A stretch of 26,173 nucleotides of DNA from a virus. Position 1 is the first letter of the stretch. Each line of letters opens with the position of its first letter. The position numbers and the translations under genes are program-made. The notes under the pieces are model-generated. The model did no database searches and was not told the origin of the DNA. It saw nothing but the letters and a program-made list of their open reading frames with translations. The stretch spans positions 1 through 26,173 of the IMG/VR virus record IMGVR_UViG_3300046010_002748. One strand, 5' to 3'. Below, in pieces: positions 22,924 to 26,173 of this stretch.

Positions 22924-23081
22924 GGGAAACTTTGTATTTTATGGATAAGAAAGAGATTTTAATTTTATTGTTGGCTGCGATTGCTGACATCGTTTTAATC
23001 GTCAACGTGATTCACCACTGGTGAAATAATTTTTTTTCGTTTGGAATTTTTTTTAGGGAAACTTTTGAAAAGGGAAACTTT
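22924..23081 (+). repeat. Three copies of GGGAAACTTT
   Basis: GGGAAACTTT occurs at 22924-22933, 23056-23065 and 23072-23081, each preceded by A or AAA. The last two are 16 bases apart. Each copy is also a short imperfect inverted repeat (AAAGGGAAACTTT). Function unknown; they lie in the suspected origin region. Confidence 0.55.
22941..23024 (+). CDS. Possible 27-residue membrane microprotein
   Basis: A 27-codon frame ('MDKKEILILLLAAIADIVLI', ending 'VIHHW') with a charged start and one clean hydrophobic helix. It lies in the repeat-rich gap between the primase-helicase and the next promoter. The nearest purine-rich site, AAAGGG, is about 14 bases upstream, farther than usual, so expression is uncertain. 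Its composition resembles the small membrane proteins encoded after 23404. It may equally be a chance frame. Confidence 0.35.
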   Translation: MDKKEILILLLAAIADIVLIVNVIHHW

Positions 23082-23131
23082 GTGTTTTTGTAGAAAGGGT
23101 CAAAAATCTACCCGATTTGGTGGATTTGCTG

Positions 23132-23246
23132 AAAAAATAGGCAATTGTTCAATTTTTGCGTAAAAAATAGGCAATTGTTTAATAAAAATCAATAAATTGC
23201 TTAAAAAATAGGCAAAAAATGAATGAATTGCTTAAAAAATAAGCAA
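23132..23246. repeat. Phased A-tract repeats (AAAAAATAGGCAATTG units)
   Basis: AAAAAATAGGCAATTGTT is identical at 23132-23149 and 23162-23179. Shorter copies follow at 23203-23215 (AAAAAATAGGCAA) and 23234-23246 (AAAAAATAAGCAA). The starts are 30, 41 and 31 bases apart, near whole helical turns, so the A-tracts face the same side of the helix and the DNA should be curved. The segment is very AT-rich and lies between the GGTAAC array and a terminator, as expected for an unwinding element. Confidence 0.6.
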
Positions 23247-23254
23247 ATTGTAAT

Positions 23255-23281
23255 AAAAGCGCCTAAAAAGCGCTTTTTTTT
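23255..23281 (+). terminator. Rho-independent terminator after the primase-helicase unit
   Basis: AAAAGCGC (23255-23262) pairs perfectly with GCGCTTTT (23270-23277) around the loop CTAAAAA, and the T-run continues to 23281. The A-run on the left also gives a usable terminator for leftward transcripts. Confidence 0.8.
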
Positions 23282-23323
23282 GGTCTATACCTTTAAATAT
23301 ATATATAAACCCAAAAATAATTG

Positions 23324-23351
23324 TTTACTTTTATAAATACATGTTTATAAT
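23324..23351 (+). promoter_or_regulatory. Promoter of the microprotein operon
   Basis: TATAAT (23346-23351) is a perfect -10 box. TTTACT (23324-23329) is a 4-of-6 -35 box at 16 bases. ACATGT (23339-23344) lies between the boxes and could be an operator. Transcription would begin near 23358, about 46 bases before the first ATG. Confidence 0.6.
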
Positions 23352-23403
23352 GTGAAGCGTAAACAGTTTTTTTAAATAATTTTTTTAAACGAGGTATAGA
23401 AAA

Positions 23404-23571
23404 ATGAATTCACTAAATTTTGAGGTTCTTCTTTATTCTTTAATGGCTATCGGCCACTTTTTGCTTGGCGCTTTAAATGTAGATAACGGCTTAATTTTAA
23501 TCACTCAAATTTTAGGCGCTTGTTTTTGGCTTTATATGGCCATGGATTTATTGCAAATTGAAAGGGCTTAA
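23404..23571 (+). CDS. Small two-helix membrane protein
   Basis: A 55-residue protein ('MNSLNFEVLLYSLMAIGHFL', then 'LILITQILGACFWLYMAMDL', ending 'QIERA') with two predicted membrane helices separated by 'NVDN'. GAGGT lies about 9 bases before the ATG, behind the promoter at 23324-23351. It is the first of several small membrane proteins in an operon whose role is unknown. The last codons AGG-GCT-TAA double as the ribosome site of the next gene. Inner-membrane location is likely; a superinfection-exclusion or host-takeover role is only a guess. Confidence 0.62.
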   Translation: MNSLNFEVLLYSLMAIGHFLLGALNVDNGLILITQILGACFWLYMAMDLLQIERA

Positions 23572-23573
23572 TT

Positions 23574-23639
23574 ATGGGCTTGTTTTTTGTTGTCTTATCT
23601 GTTTTAGCAATTCTTTATTTTTTATATATGGAGGCTTAA
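23574..23639 (+). CDS. 21-residue single-helix membrane microprotein
   Basis: A 21-codon frame ('MGLFFVVLSVLAILYFLYME', then A) that is essentially one membrane helix. AAAGGG lies about 8 bases upstream, inside the end of the preceding gene. The gene ends with GAG-GCT-TAA, which supplies the GGAGG ribosome site for the next gene. The consistent spacing with its neighbours is the main evidence for translation. No family is known. Confidence 0.48.
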   Translation: MGLFFVVLSVLAILYFLYMEA

Positions 23640-23641
23640 AA

Positions 23642-23755
23642 ATGATTATGTATGATTTTAAAAATAATAAACCAGCAAGCGAAAAAATAAGCGCATGGGA
23701 ATATATAGGCGCTGTAAGTTTTATTTTAATAATGATTTTTCTAGTTATTTTATAG
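23642..23755 (+). CDS. 37-residue single-pass membrane protein
   Basis: A 37-residue protein with a polar, lysine-containing N-terminus ('MIMYDFKNNKPASEKISAWE') and one C-terminal membrane helix ('YIGAVSFILIMIFLVIL'). GGAGG lies 8 bases before the chosen ATG; a longer frame from 23558 lacks a site and would overlap two other genes, so I do not use it. Tail-anchored topology (N-in or C-in) is likely. No family recognised. Confidence 0.56.
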   Translation: MIMYDFKNNKPASEKISAWEYIGAVSFILIMIFLVIL

Positions 23756-23764
23756 GGGCTAAAA

Positions 23765-24631
23765 ATGAAAAAAGTATTTTCTAGCAATTCAGAGCTAATC
23801 CACGTATGGGCTAACAATAACGAGCCTGAAATATATAAAAGCGCTAATTCTGTTTCATGCCAGCATGGCCGCTTATTCTCTTATAACACGTGTATTGCTG
23901 AATTGGTAAACGATAGCCATGTTATTTTAAATAGCCATAGCTATAGCAATACCACTAGCAAGCATCAATCGCTCGCTCGCTCGGCTATCCATGGCCGCGA
24001 GTGCATAAGCCTTGATATCAGCAATTATAATCTAAGCACTTTAATTTTTGGCCAAGGCGATTTTGAGCGAGTGATTGTAAAGCCTAACGAAGCAAAGGCG
24101 GCCGAGTGGCTAGTTAAGGCCTCGCGCTCGAAAAAATACGCGGGATTATATAACGGCTTCGCTCTTTCAATTTTTAGCAGTCTTAAGGCCTATGCTGATT
24201 TAATTGGCTTAACTTATGAAACAAGTATAAGTGCCATTGATATATTGAGAAGCGATGCACTCGAAGCCGAGAAAAAGCAGAAGGCGCTCGAAAAAATCAG
24301 AAAAGCCGAGAAAATAGCCGAGCAAGCCGAGGCGCTTATTAAATGGCGGGCGGGCGAAAATGTTTATCACAATTTTGAGGTAACGGCCTTAAGAGTGCAT
24401 GGCAATGAAATACAGACCAGCCGAGGCGCTCGCATACCATTAGCCGAAGCCGTAAGAGCTTGGCCATTATTGCAAAAAATAGCATCAAGTGGCGAAGCGC
24501 TAAGGCCTGAGAATATGCGCCTTGGCTATTATCAAGTTAGCAGCATTAGCAGCGAGGCCTTAATTGTGGGCTGCCACGTCATACCAATGGCCGAGGTTTT
24601 AAACGTGGCTAGTGTTTTAAATCTTAACTAG
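23765..24631 (+). CDS. Conserved phage-type protein of unknown function, 288 residues
   Basis: A 288-residue protein. The first 110 residues resemble a phage family recognised from memory by 'VWANNNEPE', 'RLFSYNTCIAELV', 'VILNSHSYSNTTSKHQSLAR' and 'REC'; I cannot name it with certainty. Residues about 165-200 are a charged coiled coil ('EAEKKQKALEKIRKAEKIAE'). A C-terminal domain follows ('RVHGNEIQTSRGARIPLAEA', 'ENMRLGYYQVSSIS'). No membrane segment or catalytic motif is visible. The gene is unusually rich in GGCC, GCC and AGC codons compared with the tail genes. GGGG lies 6 bases before the ATG. It is probably an early protein acting with the small membrane proteins around it. Confidence 0.7.
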   Translation: MKKVFSSNSELIHVWANNNEPEIYKSANSVSCQHGRLFSYNTCIAELVNDSHVILNSHSYSNTTSKHQSLARSAIHGRECISLDISNYNLSTLIFGQGDFERVIVKPNEAKAAEWLVKASRSKKYAGLYNGFALSIFSSLKAYADLIGLTYETSISAIDILRSDALEAEKKQKALEKIRKAEKIAEQAEALIKWRAGENVYHNFEVTALRVHGNEIQTSRGARIPLAEAVRAWPLLQKIASSGEALRPENMRLGYYQVSSISSEALIVGCHVIPMAEVLNVASVLNLN

Positions 24632-24644
24632 CGGAGGTTTTATT

Positions 24645-24824
24645 ATGAAAAAATTATTTTTAATAACTGGCTATGATTCTTTTAATCATAAGAATATAAG
24701 CAAGTTTTTTACTTTACCTGGCCAGGCTTCTATTTTTGCCTTAACTTTAACAGATAGCAAAATGCACGTTTTAAATGGCTCAGATTATGTAAGTATTTTT
24801 AACGATTATTTAAAAGAGGCTTAA
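24645..24824 (+). CDS. Small soluble protein, unknown
   Basis: A 59-residue protein ('MKKLFLITGYDSFNHKNISK', later 'SIFALTLTDSKMHVLNGSDY') that looks like a compact alpha/beta fold. GGAGG lies 8 bases upstream of the ATG, a strong site. The end GAG-GCT-TAA contains the ribosome site of the following gene, the same arrangement as at 23639. No family is recognised. Expression is well supported by the junctions, function is not. Confidence 0.62.
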   Translation: MKKLFLITGYDSFNHKNISKFFTLPGQASIFALTLTDSKMHVLNGSDYVSIFNDYLKEA

Positions 24825-24826
24825 TT

Positions 24827-25492
24827 ATGAATAACTTTGACGTTTCGAGCAGTGGCGAAAATATCGAGCTTAATATTTTTTATGATACTGACTTAGCTCA
24901 GCTTTATTATAGTGAATTTGAAAGCGAAAATACTCGGCTAAGTTTTGGCCGTGACAATTTGCTTTTTTTAATTGGTGATTCTTCAGGCCCATATTATTCT
25001 AAGCTCGATTTATTGGCATTAAGTAAACAAGCGCTTTTTAATTTATGCTTAGATTATGAATTGATAGGCTATGGCGCTGGCTTAAATGATTATTTAAAAA
25101 GCGAGTATATATCAGACTTATTAAACATTAGCATTGAGCGGCATTATAAATACCTATTGGCCAATTATACTTGGCACGGCTTAGGTGAAAAGATAGCCCA
25201 CGATTATTATATAAGCCGAGGCTATAGCCAAGGCGATGCTGTCTATATTGTAAGCATCGATAAGCCTATAAATAACGAAAATAGGCGGGCCATAGATAAC
25301 ATATTATGGGATTCACCTATAAGCATATATGCCGATATAAACGGCCTAGAATTTTATACTGATGATTTTTTAGGCGATGATTATTATGTTTATAATGTTG
25401 ACGCTATAGCCGAGAAAATACGCGCCTTTGATATAAGTGACTATGCTAAGGCTTGGCTGATTAAAGCATTGCCAGCTCAGCCGAGTTATTAG
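24827..25492 (+). CDS. Unknown acidic protein, 221 residues
   Basis: A 221-residue acidic protein rich in aspartate and tyrosine, no membrane segment. Noticeable stretches are 'NIFYDTDLAQLYYSEFESEN', 'DYYISRGYSQGDAVYIVSID' and 'DDYYVYNVDAIAEKIRAFDI'. The 'RGYSQGDAVYI' stretch recalls unnamed phage proteins seen elsewhere (memory, not checked). The charge pattern could mimic DNA, as in some antirestriction proteins, but the identity is unknown. The start is 2 bases after the previous stop with GAGGCT as ribosome site. Eleven of thirteen glycine codons I read are GGC, unlike the tail region. Confidence 0.66.
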   Translation: MNNFDVSSSGENIELNIFYDTDLAQLYYSEFESENTRLSFGRDNLLFLIGDSSGPYYSKLDLLALSKQALFNLCLDYELIGYGAGLNDYLKSEYISDLLNISIERHYKYLLANYTWHGLGEKIAHDYYISRGYSQGDAVYIVSIDKPINNENRRAIDNILWDSPISIYADINGLEFYTDDFLGDDYYVYNVDAIAEKIRAFDISDYAKAWLIKALPAQPSY

Positions 25493-25495
25493 CTT

Positions 25496-25594
25496 ATGAT
25501 TCTATACGCGCTTAGGTTTATCTTTTTAATTCTATTTAAATCAATTTGCTTAATTCTCTTAGTATTCATAGCCTTTCTTAATCTACCAGAATAA
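25496..25594 (+). CDS. 32-residue membrane microprotein
   Basis: A 32-codon frame ('MILYALRFIFLILFKSICLI', 'LLVFIAFLNLPE') that is one long hydrophobic helix with two basic residues. It starts 3 bases after the stop of the 221-residue gene, with only a weak GAG before it, and ends 8 bases before a terminator. Position at the end of the operon supports it; the weak ribosome site is the main doubt. Confidence 0.42.
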   Translation: MILYALRFIFLILFKSICLILLVFIAFLNLPE

Positions 25595-25602
25595 ACACTT
25601 AG

Positions 25603-25625
25603 CCCGCCTTGCGCGGGTTTTTTTT
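25603..25625 (+). terminator. Rho-independent terminator
   Basis: CCCGC (25603-25607), loop CTTGC, GCGGG (25613-25617), then eight T. It ends the microprotein operon. The stem is GC-rich, the strongest terminator hairpin in the window. Confidence 0.85.
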
Positions 25626-25635
25626 CGCCTATACA

Positions 25636-25956
25636 ATGGCGCCCATGTTTAAAGCAAGCGCCTACCATTATCTATACAGCTCGGCCCAATGGCTAAGGCT
25701 TCGCCATTATCAGTTACAATCTAGCCCACTTTGCGCCCTATGCGAAGCGCAAGGTATAACCAGCGCGGCAAGCATAGCAGACCATATAAAGCCACATAAA
25801 GGCGATAAAGAGCTTTTCTATAATGCCGCTAACCTACAATCATTATGCAAGCCTTGCCATGATAAGCACAAGCGCATAAAAGAATTGCGCGGCATAATGC
25901 GCGGCCATGATTTAAACGGCTGGCCGCTCGATAACGATAGTCACTTCATTAAATAG
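25636..25956 (+). CDS. HNH endonuclease, packaging-module type
   Basis: A 106-residue HNH nuclease. Zinc-binding and catalytic elements: 'CALC' (C33, C36), 'ADHIKPH' with D49/H50, 'NLQSLCKPCHDKHK' with N66, C71, C74, H75. Stand-alone HNH proteins of this size commonly lie directly before the small and large terminase genes and help terminase make packaging cuts. ATG at 25636 is used; 25645 is possible. The gene starts 10 bases after the terminator and shows no ribosome site, so it may need its own promoter, or read-through. The terminase genes, if present, lie beyond the right edge. Confidence 0.85.
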   Translation: MAPMFKASAYHYLYSSAQWLRLRHYQLQSSPLCALCEAQGITSAASIADHIKPHKGDKELFYNAANLQSLCKPCHDKHKRIKELRGIMRGHDLNGWPLDNDSHFIK

Positions 25957-26162
25957 CCGCGCTTTAATCATCGCATTACATTATCTAATCTTAAGCATAT
26001 ATCTATGACGCATTTTAAGCCGTTTTAAGCCGTTTTAATTCTAACCTATGCAATGGTATTGCCGCGATTTTTGCGCCTTGCTATGGCCTCAGCAGGTATG
26101 CCAAAATGCAGGGGCTGGCCATAAAGTAAAAGTTTTTTTTCACTTACTACCGCCTCCGACCC
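25957..26162. other. Right-edge gap without a confident gene
   Basis: About 200 bases with no convincing coding frame. TTTTAAGCCG is repeated at 26013-26022 and 26023-26032 with a partial third copy (TTTTAA). A frame from 26048 is open to the edge but enters the adapter bases. In related phages the terminase small subunit begins in this position, so the gap may hold a packaging site or its leader. Confidence 0.4.
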
Positions 26163-26173
26163 AGATCGGAAGA
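26163..26173 (+). other. Sequencing adapter remnant
   Basis: The last 11 bases, AGATCGGAAGA, equal the first bases of the common Illumina TruSeq adapter. They sit exactly at the sequence end and should be removed from any biological analysis. Confidence 0.85.

Noticed and set aside
23132-23246. CRISPR-like array
   Set aside because: Repeat units are short, AT-rich and unequal, the spacers are only 12-28 bases, and no cas gene is present.
26065-26140. Minus-strand short frame with GGAGG before a GTG near 26130
   Set aside because: Only about 20 codons, and upstream sequence is adapter, so its context cannot be judged.
26048-26173. Open frame at the right edge (begins MQWYCRDF)
   Set aside because: No ribosome site, unlikely composition, and it depends on the adapter bases to stay open.

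Overview
This window looks like the right-hand two-thirds of a tailed phage genome (Caudoviricetes, siphovirus-like) that infects a Gram-negative bacterium. Evidence: a lambda-J-like tail-tip protein, repetitive tail fibres, an M15 peptidase endolysin with a holin, a Sak4-type recombination ATPase with a DUF669 protein, a Cro-like repressor, a primase-helicase, and dense gene packing with ATGA and TAATG junctions. The DNA is AT-rich by eye. The host is not identifiable; a low-GC proteobacterium is a guess. No integrase, CI-type repressor, tRNA or CRISPR array was seen. Head and packaging genes are absent and probably lie left of base 1 and right of the HNH gene.

Layout. (1) Bases 1-9403, plus strand: tail tip and a run of receptor-binding or fibre cassettes with nearly identical gene junctions. 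(2) 9425-10684, plus strand: lysis cassette (membrane coiled-coil protein, endolysin, holin, a possible embedded lipoprotein frame, a small helical protein), then a metallophosphoesterase and a 59-residue gene to 12008. (3) 12005-19987, minus strand: early and DNA-metabolism operon read toward the late genes. From its promoter near 20070 it runs Sak4 ATPase, a short unknown, DUF669, small gene, PD-(D/E)XK nuclease, cytosine methyltransferase (with a +1-frame ORF inside it), SF2 helicase and VRR-NUC nuclease. A second strong promoter near 14080 starts a run of small regulators and zinc-binding proteins. (4) 20102-22768, plus strand: cro, a GIY-YIG/HTH fusion and the primase-helicase. (5) 22769-23403: a largely non-coding, repeat-rich stretch with an array of GGTAAC repeats, phased A-tracts, a terminator and a promoter, plausibly the replication origin. 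(6) 23404-25594, plus strand: an uncharacterised run of membrane microproteins and two larger unknown proteins with a different base composition (many GGCC tetramers). (7) A terminator, then an HNH gene of the kind usually placed before terminase. The last 11 bases match the start of an Illumina adapter and are not biological.

The working picture: leftward and rightward early transcription diverge around 20040-20100 under Cro-type control; the primase-helicase, ATPase, DUF669 protein, nucleases and helicase form a replication/recombination set. Late tail and lysis genes run rightward until they meet the leftward early operon tail to tail at 12005-12008. Several genes of 21-59 codons were found by reading the junctions. 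The least explained parts are the overprinted frame in the methyltransferase, the repeat region after the primase-helicase, and the microprotein block.
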